DNA of 64,000 nt from Prochlorococcus marinus XMU1406 (GTDB lineage: Bacteria; Cyanobacteriota; Cyanobacteriia; PCC-6307; Cyanobiaceae), in NCBI RefSeq assembly GCF_017696055.1, contig NZ_JAAORG010000003.1, positions 496,001-560,000 of the forward strand, written 5' to 3'. Both the position numbers and the translations under genes were made by a program. Positions 36,696 through 44,490 of the stretch are shown here, in pieces; positions within the stretch are counted from its first letter, which is position 1, and every line of letters begins with the position of its first letter. The notes under the pieces are model-generated. The model saw only the letters and a program-made list of their open reading frames with translations, had not been told where the DNA came from and made no database searches.

Positions 36696-37238
36696 GTGAA
36701 AAATTCATTACCAAAAATATCTGGTCCATGGAAATTAATGCTGCTTGGGGATGGAAGTCCCACTAGACATTTACAACTTTTAACTAATCAAGAGACGAAA
36801 ATTAAATTAATTTCAATGCGATTAGATCCTCTATTCATTGAAGAAGGTCCTAAAGAATTAAATCAACTAAATGGACCTTTAATTAGAAGACAAGTTTGGA
36901 TTAAAAACAATAATAAAAACCTAGCATGGGCTGAAAGTTGGTGGAATGCAGAACAAGTGAATGAAAATTTAAAAGCCAAAGAAGAACCAATTTGGAAGAA
37001 TTTGACACAAGACAGATCAGAATTGTTTAGAGAAGTTGACCGAATTTCACTTGTTAATTCAAATTGGTTAGAGGATCAATTTTGTTTTAAAGGTCCATTC
37101 TGGTCAAGAAATTATAGATTTTTTCGAGACAAAAAGCCCCTAACAATTATTAGAGAAGTATTCAATCCACATTTAGAAACTTTATTAGGCTATTCAGGAA
37201 TTAAAGAATTTACGAAACTATACTCTTCTTCTTCTTGA
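36696..37238 (+). CDS. Chorismate lyase-like protein (Ycf21/DUF98 family)
   Basis: Probable chorismate pyruvate-lyase making 4-hydroxybenzoate, the ring precursor of plastoquinone in cyanobacteria. The 180-residue sequence shows the family pattern GPWKLMLLGDGSPTRHLQLL near the start, an RRQVWI strand, and the C-terminal WSRNYRFFRDKKPLTIIREVF block with conserved Arg and Glu. The start is a GTG; a TGA lies upstream in frame and no ATG fits better. It ends with a 21-bp tail-to-tail overlap with the next minus-strand gene. The assignment rests on resemblance to the cyanobacterial UbiC-like branch. Confidence 0.75.
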   Translation: MKNSLPKISGPWKLMLLGDGSPTRHLQLLTNQETKIKLISMRLDPLFIEEGPKELNQLNGPLIRRQVWIKNNNKNLAWAESWWNAEQVNENLKAKEEPIWKNLTQDRSELFREVDRISLVNSNWLEDQFCFKGPFWSRNYRFFRDKKPLTIIREVFNPHLETLLGYSGIKEFTKLYSSSS

Positions 37239-37781
37239 TCTTGGAAGATTTCTTGATTTTGATTGAACTTGTTGGTTTGATTGATCTATCGAAATATTAT
37301 TCTCTTTTTCTGAAGCTCTTTGCCATCTTTCAACTTTGAAATCCATTTCATCTGGCCAATCTTCGTCATTACTATATTTCGCATAAGGTAATTTTTTTTG
37401 CTCAGTTGTCTGTAAATTTTTTGGTTGCCTTAGAGATATTGCTTCTAAAGGTCTTTTTGATTGCTGTTTAGCAGATTCATAAGAATTTGATTCTCTGGAA
37501 AATGTCTTAATGTCGCTTTTATCATCGTAAAAATTCTCATCATTCCAATCATCATTATCTTCATCAAAAAATAAATCCACTTTTTCAGATACCCATCTTC
37601 CTACTTTTTTAACACTCTTACTTGTTATTCCTTGAAAATCTGAATTCCTTCTTTTTCCTGGCCTAGCACCAGATACTCCATCAACAAATTGTCTTCCAGT
37701 TTCGAAAATTTTATCGACCTGTTTATCAACAATATTTTTATCAAAACTATTTCTAAGATTTCTAATTCTCCTTGAATCCAT
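37218..37781 (-). CDS. Hypothetical charged low-complexity protein
   Basis: Not recognised. 187 residues, highly charged and mostly predicted disordered. The N-terminus is basic (MDSRRIRNLRNSFDK), followed by a conserved-looking amphipathic part (KQVDKIFETGRQFVDGVSGARPGK), a strongly acidic patch (DLFFDEDNDDWNDENFYDD, near residue 70), a Gln/Lys-rich region and an Arg cluster at the C-terminus (RSRRRRV). Such tails often bind RNA or acidic partners, but nothing specific can be claimed. It overlaps the 3' end of the chorismate lyase-like gene by 21 bp on the other strand and lies downstream of the SprT-like gene. Confidence 0.7.
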   Translation of the reverse strand: MDSRRIRNLRNSFDKNIVDKQVDKIFETGRQFVDGVSGARPGKRRNSDFQGITSKSVKKVGRWVSEKVDLFFDEDNDDWNDENFYDDKSDIKTFSRESNSYESAKQQSKRPLEAISLRQPKNLQTTEQKKLPYAKYSNDEDWPDEMDFKVERWQRASEKENNISIDQSNQQVQSKSRNLPRSRRRRV

Positions 37782-37864
37782 AAATTATTATGCTTTTTAA
37801 AATATAAATTACATTAAAAAAATAAATAATTCCAAATATAGAAACAAAAACACATCTTATATTT

Positions 37865-38392
37865 TTAATCAAACAAAATTAAACACTTTTTATTCCATGA
37901 TCCATTAAAGAAATTTACACAACATTTTTTACAGGCAATATTCTTTATCCTTTTCCTGTAGAAAAATTTCTCACCACAATTTTGGCAAGTTCCTATATAT
38001 TTTAATTCTCTCCTTTCAATAGGAAATGAATGCCTCACAGAAATTTGAAAATTCTTCTCTTTCTCATTAATTTCATTCATCTTTTCTAAGAAATTTGGAC
38101 CATGTATCTCATTTTTTTTTAATATCCTATCTACCCATGCGTGAATCATTTCATGACATAAAGTACTATTTATTTCACTAGGAGATAATTTACTCAAAAT
38201 AGGTTTCGATAAGATAATTTCAGAATTGACAAGACCGTTAATTCGTTTTCTTTTATAAAAACCAGCAGTAGTTTTTAATCTATTATCACTCCATCTAACC
38301 TTTACTAAAGGTTGATTATTAACCGCTAGAGAATTTTCAAAATATTGGCTATTAAATTTATGAAATAAAGGTAAAAGAGGAATTACAGGCAT
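37865..38392 (-). CDS. SprT-like zinc metalloprotein
   Basis: A 175-residue member of the SprT/Spartan-type zincin family. The HExxH motif is HEMIH (His80, Glu81, His84), with a third ligand candidate His97 in HGPNF. A C-terminal zinc ribbon has Cys136, Cys139, Cys154 and Cys157. Eukaryotic Spartan cleaves DNA-protein crosslinks; the function of bacterial SprT proteins is little known, so protease activity is inferred. The next genes on the other strand include a DNA ligase, which fits a DNA-repair theme, but only by proximity. It diverges from the 139-residue gene over 85 bp. Confidence 0.83.
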   Translation of the reverse strand: MPVIPLLPLFHKFNSQYFENSLAVNNQPLVKVRWSDNRLKTTAGFYKRKRINGLVNSEIILSKPILSKLSPSEINSTLCHEMIHAWVDRILKKNEIHGPNFLEKMNEINEKEKNFQISVRHSFPIERRELKYIGTCQNCGEKFFYRKRIKNIACKKCCVNFFNGSWNKKCLILFD

Positions 38393-38477
38393 TATGGATT
38401 AAAATTAGTATTATTTTGACAAAAAAAGCCATCAAAAACGATTTCTTTTCTTAAAGTAATAAAAAACTCAAATCAAC

Positions 38478-38897
38478 ATGGATGCAACACTAGTTAAAGA
38501 TATCGGAATTAAAGCATTATTAGTTGGCGGAGCTGTACTAGTTTCTTTTTGGACTTTTAATGCAGTCAAATTAGTTATAAGCGCTAGAGGAATTAATCCA
38601 TTAGTAAGAAAGTTTTTTGATCAAATAGCTGCTGGCAGAATTGATGCAGCGTATGGTTTGACTACAAAAACTTATAAAACTCATGTGAAGCGCCAAGACT
38701 TTCTGAAATTTTTAGCTAGTTTAAACCTCAATAAATACAGAAATTTAAAATCAGGAAGACCTAGAGTCCAAGAAGATCAAATCATAATAACTTTGAATTT
38801 AAAATCAGAAGATAAACAAGATGAGCTGCCATTAGATTTTACATTCGCAAAAACAGACAATGATTGGAAAATAGACAGAATAGCAAAAGTGAATTAA
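38478..38897 (+). CDS. Membrane-anchored hypothetical protein, NTF2-like
   Basis: A 139-residue protein of unknown function. One membrane helix lies near the N-terminus (residues about 12-30: KALLVGGAVLVSFWTFNAV). The rest (FFDQIAAGRIDAAYGLTTKTYK, QDFLKFLASLNLNKY, DFTFAKTDNDWKIDRI) resembles the small NTF2-like/DUF4864-type fold: a helix pair and then strands, ending in the W-x-I-D-x-I signature common to such domains. No catalytic residues stand out. The ATP-dependent ligase starts 9 bp after its stop, so the two are probably co-transcribed. Confidence 0.75.
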   Translation: MDATLVKDIGIKALLVGGAVLVSFWTFNAVKLVISARGINPLVRKFFDQIAAGRIDAAYGLTTKTYKTHVKRQDFLKFLASLNLNKYRNLKSGRPRVQEDQIIITLNLKSEDKQDELPLDFTFAKTDNDWKIDRIAKVN

Positions 38898-38906
38898 TAA
38901 TTTCTT

Positions 38907-40235
38907 GTGAGGCAAAAAGAATTGTTTAAAGAAGAGATTATACATCAATTAGAATTACACCCAAGTAGATTAGATAAAGAAAAAATCATCTCAGAAGCAA
39001 TGGAACAAGGTCTAGATGATTTTTTTGAGGGAATCCGCATGGCACTTGATCCATTGGTAACTTTTGGTGTAAAAATTGTTCCTGAAAAAGAGAATGAAAA
39101 AAGTCAAAATTTTTTATGGAAAGATTTTAGAGAATTAGCAAACAAGCTTATTCAAAGAGAACTTACTGGTCACGCTGCTCGCGATGCAATTATTATGGCT
39201 ATGGAATCTGCCACAAAAGAAGAGTGGAATGGATTTTATAGACGAGTTTTAATTAAAGATCTTAGATGCGGTGTATCTGAAAAAACAATCAACAAGATAG
39301 CCAAGAAATTTCCAAAATATGCGATTCCTATTTTTTCTTGTCCTTTAGCTCACGACAGTGCAAATCATGAAAAAAAAATGATAGGAAAAAAGCAAATTGA
39401 AATCAAATTAGATGGTGTTCGCGTCTTAACAATAATTAGACAAAATAAAGTAGAAATGTTTTCTCGTAATGGAAAACAATTCCATAATTTTGGTCATATT
39501 ATCTCAGAAATAGAAAAAGTCCTAAAAGAAGATCCTGCACCTCATGACTTAGTCCTAGATGGTGAAGTAATGAGTGCTAACTTTCAAGATTTAATGAAAC
39601 AGGTTCATAGAAAAGATGGTAAACAAACAAAAGACGCAGTTCTTCACCTATTTGACTTATGTCCCCTTGAAAAATTCCAAAAAGGGAGTTGGAACACTAG
39701 TCAAACAGCAAGAAGTTTACTAGTAAAAGAATGGGTAGCAAAACATTCTATGCTTCTAAGACATATAAAAACACTTGAATGGGAAAATGTAGATCTCGAC
39801 ACCATTGAGGGACAGAAAAGATTTGTAGAGCTGAATAAATCTGCCGTGGAAGGTGGATATGAAGGAGTAATGATTAAAGATCCTAATGCTATTTATGAAT
39901 GTAAAAGAACACACAGTTGGTTAAAAGCAAAACCTTTCATTGAAGTCACTTTAAAGGTTGTATCGGTTGAGGAAGGCACAGGTCGCAATAAAGGTAGACT
40001 AGGGGCTGTCCTAGTAGAAGGGGAAGATGATGGCCATGAATACAGTCTTAGTTGTGGAAGCGGATTTAGTGATATCCAACGTGAAGAATATTGGTCAAAA
40101 CGGAATCAACTTATTGGTCAACTTGTAGAAATCAGAGCTGATGCTAAAACGAAATCCAAGGATGCGGTGGCTTTTAGTCTTAGGTTTCCAAGATTCAAAT
40201 GCTTTAGAGGATTTAAAGCTGGAGAAAAAGTTTAA
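38907..40235 (+). CDS. ATP-dependent DNA ligase
   Basis: Seals nicks using ATP through a lysyl-AMP intermediate. The nucleotidyltransferase motifs are all visible: motif I KLDG with Lys167, motif III LDGE (Glu220), motif IV EGVMIKD (319-325) and motif V WLKAK (338-342), followed by an OB-fold domain ending RFPRFKCFRGF. An N-terminal DNA-binding region of about 150 residues resembles the first domain of phage and archaeal/eukaryotic ligases. Bacteria normally depend on NAD-dependent LigA, so this enzyme probably works in repair or came from phage; transfer is inferred and composition looks like the neighbours. The start is GTG, 9 bp after the preceding gene. No Ku or LigD-type domain is attached. 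Confidence 0.93.
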   Translation: MRQKELFKEEIIHQLELHPSRLDKEKIISEAMEQGLDDFFEGIRMALDPLVTFGVKIVPEKENEKSQNFLWKDFRELANKLIQRELTGHAARDAIIMAMESATKEEWNGFYRRVLIKDLRCGVSEKTINKIAKKFPKYAIPIFSCPLAHDSANHEKKMIGKKQIEIKLDGVRVLTIIRQNKVEMFSRNGKQFHNFGHIISEIEKVLKEDPAPHDLVLDGEVMSANFQDLMKQVHRKDGKQTKDAVLHLFDLCPLEKFQKGSWNTSQTARSLLVKEWVAKHSMLLRHIKTLEWENVDLDTIEGQKRFVELNKSAVEGGYEGVMIKDPNAIYECKRTHSWLKAKPFIEVTLKVVSVEEGTGRNKGRLGAVLVEGEDDGHEYSLSCGSGFSDIQREEYWSKRNQLIGQLVEIRADAKTKSKDAVAFSLRFPRFKCFRGFKAGEKV

Positions 40236-40310
40236 ATTTTAAAAAATAATATTCAACAAAGTAGTCAATGAAAAATGTGGTTTTTAAGTAAAAAAACTAA
40301 AAATCTTGGC

Positions 40311-40316
40311 TATAAA
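40311..40316 (+). promoter_or_regulatory. -10-like element upstream of the 50-residue ORF
   Basis: TATAAA 37 bp before the ATG at 40353. No clear -35 box is seen. It would place a start site near 40323 and a leader of about 30 nt. Confidence 0.35.
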
Positions 40317-40352
40317 ATGTCAGAATAATTATAAGGACTTTTTGAGAGACTT

Positions 40353-40505
40353 ATGACGAAGAAAACAGTTTTCAACTTTATCAAAACGCCTTGTGGACAG
40401 GCAAAATATATCGAATTAGAAGCCAACAAAACTTTACTAGGTAAATTAAGGCTTTTATGGTTTATCTTAATTGCATCTATTAGAGATTGGAATATTAAAG
40501 AGTAA
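40353..40505 (+). CDS. Short hypothetical protein, 50 residues
   Basis: ATG-to-TAA frame of 50 codons beginning MTKKTVFNFIKTPCGQ, with a hydrophobic stretch near the C-terminus (LRLLWFILIASI, residues about 32-43). ATAAGGA lies about 15 bases upstream and a TATAAA element lies further up. It fills an otherwise empty 270-bp gap between the ligase gene and the TVP38-type gene, ending 4 bp before the latter's stop on the other strand. The composition is protein-like, possibly a small membrane-associated peptide. No family is recognised; it could be a chance ORF. Confidence 0.5.
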   Translation: MTKKTVFNFIKTPCGQAKYIELEANKTLLGKLRLLWFILIASIRDWNIKE

Positions 40506-40509
40506 ATTC

Positions 40510-41106
40510 TTAGGAGTTTTCAAAATATTCCCTGGAGTATTTAGCTGAGAAATATACAACTAAAAAAGTTGAAATAATTCCAACAATAGTCATATATAAA
40601 TTATTTGGTGATTGCACATTTTTTAGCTCCTGGATATTTTTTGCCAAACTACCTATGGAGCAATAAAGAAAAGTTCCTGGAATTATTCCAAGAAGACCAA
40701 GAGCGAAATCTCGAAATTTAACATTATTTAAACCATAAAAATAATTAAGAATACTGAAGGGAAATATCGGCGATAATCTAGCTAAAAAAATTAATTTAAG
40801 TCCGCCTTTTTCTACTACTTTTTCCATAACACTTAATTTTGGATAACGGCTAAAAAGATTTTTTAGCTTTTTTGAAAAAAAACTTTTTGATACAAAAAAA
40901 GCAACTGATGCTCCTATGGAAGCGGAGAAAAAAACTATAATTGATCCTAAATATGAGCCATATAAAAAACCTGATAATAAAGATAACCAAGAAGCTGGAA
41001 GTATTAATAAAACAATTAAAATATAAATGCAAACAAACGAAAATATCCCAATTCCAGTATTAAAAAAAAAAGACAAATTATAAATATTTTCAAGAAATAT
41101 ATTCAT
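40510..41106 (-). CDS. TVP38/TMEM64 (DedA-like) membrane protein
   Basis: A 198-residue integral membrane protein of the SNARE-associated/TVP38 family. Pattern: N-terminal helices, a re-entrant-type segment LLSGFLYGSYLGSIIVFFSASIG, the family motif LKLIFLARLSPIFPFSILNY, then FRDFALGLLGIIPGTFLYCSIGS and a final helix (about residues 170-190). Relatives act in lipid scrambling or undecaprenyl-phosphate flipping; the activity here is unknown. A TTG two codons upstream overlaps valS; the ATG at 41106, 3 bp after the valS stop, is preferred. It is likely co-transcribed with valS. Confidence 0.87.
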   Translation of the reverse strand: MNIFLENIYNLSFFFNTGIGIFSFVCIYILIVLLILPASWLSLLSGFLYGSYLGSIIVFFSASIGASVAFFVSKSFFSKKLKNLFSRYPKLSVMEKVVEKGGLKLIFLARLSPIFPFSILNYFYGLNNVKFRDFALGLLGIIPGTFLYCSIGSLAKNIQELKNVQSPNNLYMTIVGIISTFLVVYFSAKYSREYFENS

Positions 41107-41108
41107 TC

Positions 41109-43865
41109 TCAATTCAAAAGTTCGAGTTTTTTAGTAATTCTCTCCATTTGTACCGAACCCTCATTTAATTTAAATCTACATTCATCAACAATATCTTTTG
41201 GAGCCTTATCCACGAAATTTTTATTAGATAATCTCTTATTTAAATTATCTAACTCAATAGTCACCTTTTTTAAATCCTTGTTTAACCTTTCCTTTAATGC
41301 ATCTATATTTACAAAATCCTGAAAAGGTAAGTAAACCTCTAAATCACTAATTATCCCAGAAAAAGATTTAGCAAACTCTTTTTTATCAACATCATTAGGT
41401 TTAAAAATAAATACTTCAGAAGATTTAGTTAAGGTTTGAATATCATCAACTAAAATTTTTAAAAAATCAATCAATTCATCATTATCTGAAATTAAGTAAA
41501 CAGGAACTTTTTCTGATGGCTTGAGGCCTAATTCAGCTCTCAAATTTCTAATCAATCTAATAATTTCAAAGAGTTGCTGAAAGGAATTATCAAGCTTATT
41601 ATCAACAAATTTATTTTCTTGGGTTGGCCATTTTTGAAGAGATAATAATTCTTCATCTGGTTGAAGTTGCAGTACATGCCAAAGTTCTTCAGTAATGTGC
41701 GGCATAAAAGGATGAATCATCACCAAAATATCATTGAGCACTTTTATTAAAACCTTTTCAGATATTTTTCTATTAATAGTCTCTTTATTATTAAACCTTT
41801 GTTTAGCAAATTCTACATACCAGTCACAAAAATCATTCCACGTAAATTCATATAGTAGTTTCGCAGATTCTCCCAATTTATATTCTTTCAACAAAGCAGT
41901 GACCTTTGTATTTACCTTATTCAGTTTAGATAAAATCCACTTATCACATAACTCTAAAGAAGTTTCATCACTGTCATTAAGCGAATAATTATTGTTAGAA
42001 GTTTTATTAATTAATGCAAATTTAGTTGCATTCCATAATTTATTCGCAAAATTTCTTGAAGCTTCAACAGTTGAAGATGTATCTTTTTTTCGATCAAAAT
42101 CAAGCCGAATATCTTGTCCAGCTCCTGCAACTTCTCGAATCAAAGCAAATCGCAAAGCATCAGAACCATATTTATCAATTAATAGTATTGGATCAATACC
42201 ATTTCCTGAACTTTTACTCATTTTTTTATTATTTTCATCTCGAACTAGACCATGAATATAAACATCCTTAAAAGGAATATTATTCGTAAAAGTATTCCCC
42301 ATCATTGTCATTCTGGCCACCCAGAAGAAAATAATATCAAAACCCGTTACAAGGACACTATTTGGATACCATTTTTTAAAATCGGGGTCATTTGTATTTG
42401 GCCAACCAAGGGTTGAGAAAGGCCATAAACCACTTGAAAACCAAGTATCCAAAACATCTTTATCACGAACCAATTTAATATTTAATCCAAATTGTTTATT
42501 AGCTTTGATTAAGGCATCCTCTTCATTTCTTGCAACGACATATGGAGTATTTTGTTCTATTGTGTCTTGAGAGTCATTTAAAACGTACCATGCTGGTATT
42601 TGGTGACCCCACCATAATTGCCTACTGATACACCAATCATTGATATTCTCTAACCAATCCTTATAAACTTTCTCCCAGCGTGAGGGAATAAACAATGGTT
42701 TTTTAGAATCAATTTCATTAAGACATCCTTGAGATATTTCATCCATTTTCAAAAACCATTGTGTTGATAATAAAGGTTCAATTGGCACCTTACCTCTATC
42801 AGAAAAAGGAACAGTATGTTTATAGTCCTCTATCTTTGTCAAAAGGTCTAAGTTATCCAATTCTTTGATGATTTTCTTTCTAGCCTCATATCTATCTAAA
42901 TTTTGAAATTTGCCTGCATTAATATTTAAAGTTCCATCCTTGTTCATTACATTAATCTGCTTTAAGTTATGCCTTTTTCCTATTGCAAAATCATTTGGAT
43001 CGTGGGCTGGAGTAACCTTGACACATCCTGTACCAAAATCTTTATCAACATGTGAATCAGCGATAATAGGTATTTCTCTATCAACGAAAGGGACTTTTAC
43101 TTTGACGCCAATAAATTCTTTATATCTATTATCATCAGGATTAACTGCCACAGCAGTATCGCCCAAAAGAGTTTCTGGCCTTGTTGTTGCAACCTCTAAG
43201 TACTTATCCAACTGTTCGCCACTTTCAGAAATTAAATGGTATTTAAAATACCATAAATGACCATTTACTTCTTGCATTTCAACTTCAAGATCACTTACGG
43301 CAGATTGAGATTCAGGACACCAATTTACTAAATATTCACCTCTATAAATTAAATTCTTTTTATAAAGAATATTAAAAGCCTCAACAACTGCCTCATTTAA
43401 TTTTTGATCCAGAGTAAATCTTTCTCGAGTCCAGTCAACTGAATATCCTATCCTTTTTAATTGAGAAACTATTCTGCCACCACTTTGTTCTTTCCAGTTC
43501 CATGCTCTTTTAAGAAATTCATCTCTTCCAACATTCTCGCTTGTTTTACCCTCGCTTTTTAATTGTTTTTCGAGAATAGTTTGAACAGCTATTGAAGCAT
43601 GATCAGTACCTGGTAAACACAAAACATTCTTACCTAAAAGTCTTTGAAAACGAACTACAACATCTATCAAAGCTGTATTAAATGCATGTCCCATATGCAA
43701 AGATCCAGTTACATTTGGCGGGGGTATAACAATACAAAAAGGTTCTCCTTCATCCTCAGGGTTAGGACTAAACGCCTTTAAACTTTCCCATTTTTCCTGC
43801 CACTTTTTCTCTACTTCAAAAGGTGAATAATTCTCTAAAGATAATTGATCATTCATCTCTGTCAT
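41109..43865 (-). CDS. valS: Valyl-tRNA synthetase
   Basis: Class I aminoacyl-tRNA synthetase with an editing (CP1) domain. The HIGH signature appears as HMGH in GSLHMGHAF near residue 56, the editing domain around 190-330 includes TTRPETLLGD and GTGCVKVTPAHDPND, and KMSKS is in NKKMSKSSGNG near 550. An anticodon-binding domain and a C-terminal coiled coil follow (LKERLNKDLKKVTIELDNLN). Frame-wise a TTG at 43871 also fits; I chose the ATG at 43865, and an ATG at 43856 is possible. A tRNA-Val lies only about 0.5 kb upstream on the same strand, with the HesB-like gene between them. Confidence 0.96.
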   Translation of the reverse strand: MTEMNDQLSLENYSPFEVEKKWQEKWESLKAFSPNPEDEGEPFCIVIPPPNVTGSLHMGHAFNTALIDVVVRFQRLLGKNVLCLPGTDHASIAVQTILEKQLKSEGKTSENVGRDEFLKRAWNWKEQSGGRIVSQLKRIGYSVDWTRERFTLDQKLNEAVVEAFNILYKKNLIYRGEYLVNWCPESQSAVSDLEVEMQEVNGHLWYFKYHLISESGEQLDKYLEVATTRPETLLGDTAVAVNPDDNRYKEFIGVKVKVPFVDREIPIIADSHVDKDFGTGCVKVTPAHDPNDFAIGKRHNLKQINVMNKDGTLNINAGKFQNLDRYEARKKIIKELDNLDLLTKIEDYKHTVPFSDRGKVPIEPLLSTQWFLKMDEISQGCLNEIDSKKPLFIPSRWEKVYKDWLENINDWCISRQLWWGHQIPAWYVLNDSQDTIEQNTPYVVARNEEDALIKANKQFGLNIKLVRDKDVLDTWFSSGLWPFSTLGWPNTNDPDFKKWYPNSVLVTGFDIIFFWVARMTMMGNTFTNNIPFKDVYIHGLVRDENNKKMSKSSGNGIDPILLIDKYGSDALRFALIREVAGAGQDIRLDFDRKKDTSSTVEASRNFANKLWNATKFALINKTSNNNYSLNDSDETSLELCDKWILSKLNKVNTKVTALLKEYKLGESAKLLYEFTWNDFCDWYVEFAKQRFNNKETINRKISEKVLIKVLNDILVMIHPFMPHITEELWHVLQLQPDEELLSLQKWPTQENKFVDNKLDNSFQQLFEIIRLIRNLRAELGLKPSEKVPVYLISDNDELIDFLKILVDDIQTLTKSSEVFIFKPNDVDKKEFAKSFSGIISDLEVYLPFQDFVNIDALKERLNKDLKKVTIELDNLNKRLSNKNFVDKAPKDIVDECRFKLNEGSVQMERITKKLELLN

Positions 43866-43963
43866 ATGCAAATTTTATTTCAATAAACTTTTTGTTTATT
43901 TTATCTTGATAGCAGCCAATTAATGAAAATAATATTAGTTTGCAAAAAAAAGGCAAATTCATT

Positions 43964-44305
43964 CTACAAAAGTTTGAAGCCAGAACCGCAGGAACAACGT
44001 TTTGCATTTTTTGGTGTTGAAATAAGAAATCCACCACCGCTTAAATCACCGTAATAATCTAATTTTAAATCTTTCAGTAAATTAAACTTTTTTACATCCG
44101 CGTATAAAGTAACTCCTTCAGTTCTTGAAATAGGGGATCCATTACATGTACCTGGCCTTAATTTAATATGCATCCATCCTTCAGAACAATTTGTATCCTC
44201 AACCAAATCAATTGACATTTCTCCAGGAGAACCTCCAAAAGAACATTGCCTAGATAATTCGGAAGCAGCGCTTTGACTGATTGAAAGATTGACGATCTCA
44301 GTAAT
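43964..44305 (-). CDS. HesB/IscA-like iron-sulfur protein, probable ATT start
   Basis: A-type Fe-S assembly protein: the C-terminal CSCG of KRCSCGSGFKLL is the characteristic CxC, with an earlier cysteine in RPGTCNG, and the domain begins at LSISQSAASEL. A-type proteins hold or pass iron-sulfur clusters. The frame runs open back into the tRNA-Val gene; the ATG at 44350 lies inside the tRNA and cannot be the true start. Between the tRNA 3' end (44321) and the domain there is no ATG, GTG or TTG in frame; ATT codons at 44305, 44314 and 44317 are the options, 44305 giving I/M-TEIVNLS. The initiation codon is therefore unusual, or a base differs from the expected ATG. It is probably co-transcribed with the tRNA. 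Confidence 0.75.
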   Translation of the reverse strand: MTEIVNLSISQSAASELSRQCSFGGSPGEMSIDLVEDTNCSEGWMHIKLRPGTCNGSPISRTEGVTLYADVKKFNLLKDLKLDYYGDLSGGGFLISTPKNAKRCSCGSGFKLL

Positions 44306-44320
44306 TAGAAAAATAATAAA

Positions 44321-44392
<72 letters not shown>

Positions 44393-44421
44393 TCATAATA
44401 AATCATTCTAATGGATGAAGT

Positions 44422-44454
44422 TGAAATATTTATACTAAGTATTTAAATATTTCA
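44422..44454. repeat. Long perfect inverted repeat between tRNA-Val and mazG
   Basis: TGAAATATTTA (44422-44432) is the exact reverse complement of TAAATATTTCA (44444-44454). Inside, TACT-A-AGTA continues the symmetry after a two-base bulge, giving up to 15 paired positions in 33 bp. It lies in the 98-bp divergent region, 30 bp before the tRNA 5' end and 36 bp before mazG, and could be an operator or a hairpin in a mazG leader. Confidence 0.5.
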
Positions 44455-44490
44455 TGATTAAGGCAAAATTGAATTAATAAAATATATACT

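Noticed and set aside
38414-38437. TTTTGA / TCAAAA repeat in the SprT-like/139-residue gene gap
   Set aside because: Simple AT-rich match with a 12-base spacer, no support.
40268-40291. Seven-codon ORF downstream of the ligase gene
   Set aside because: Too short and without a ribosome-binding site or context for a leader peptide.
41992-42271. Plus-strand ORFs inside valS and similar frames inside other genes
   Set aside because: They are shadows of long, well-conserved genes on the other strand with no recognisable products.
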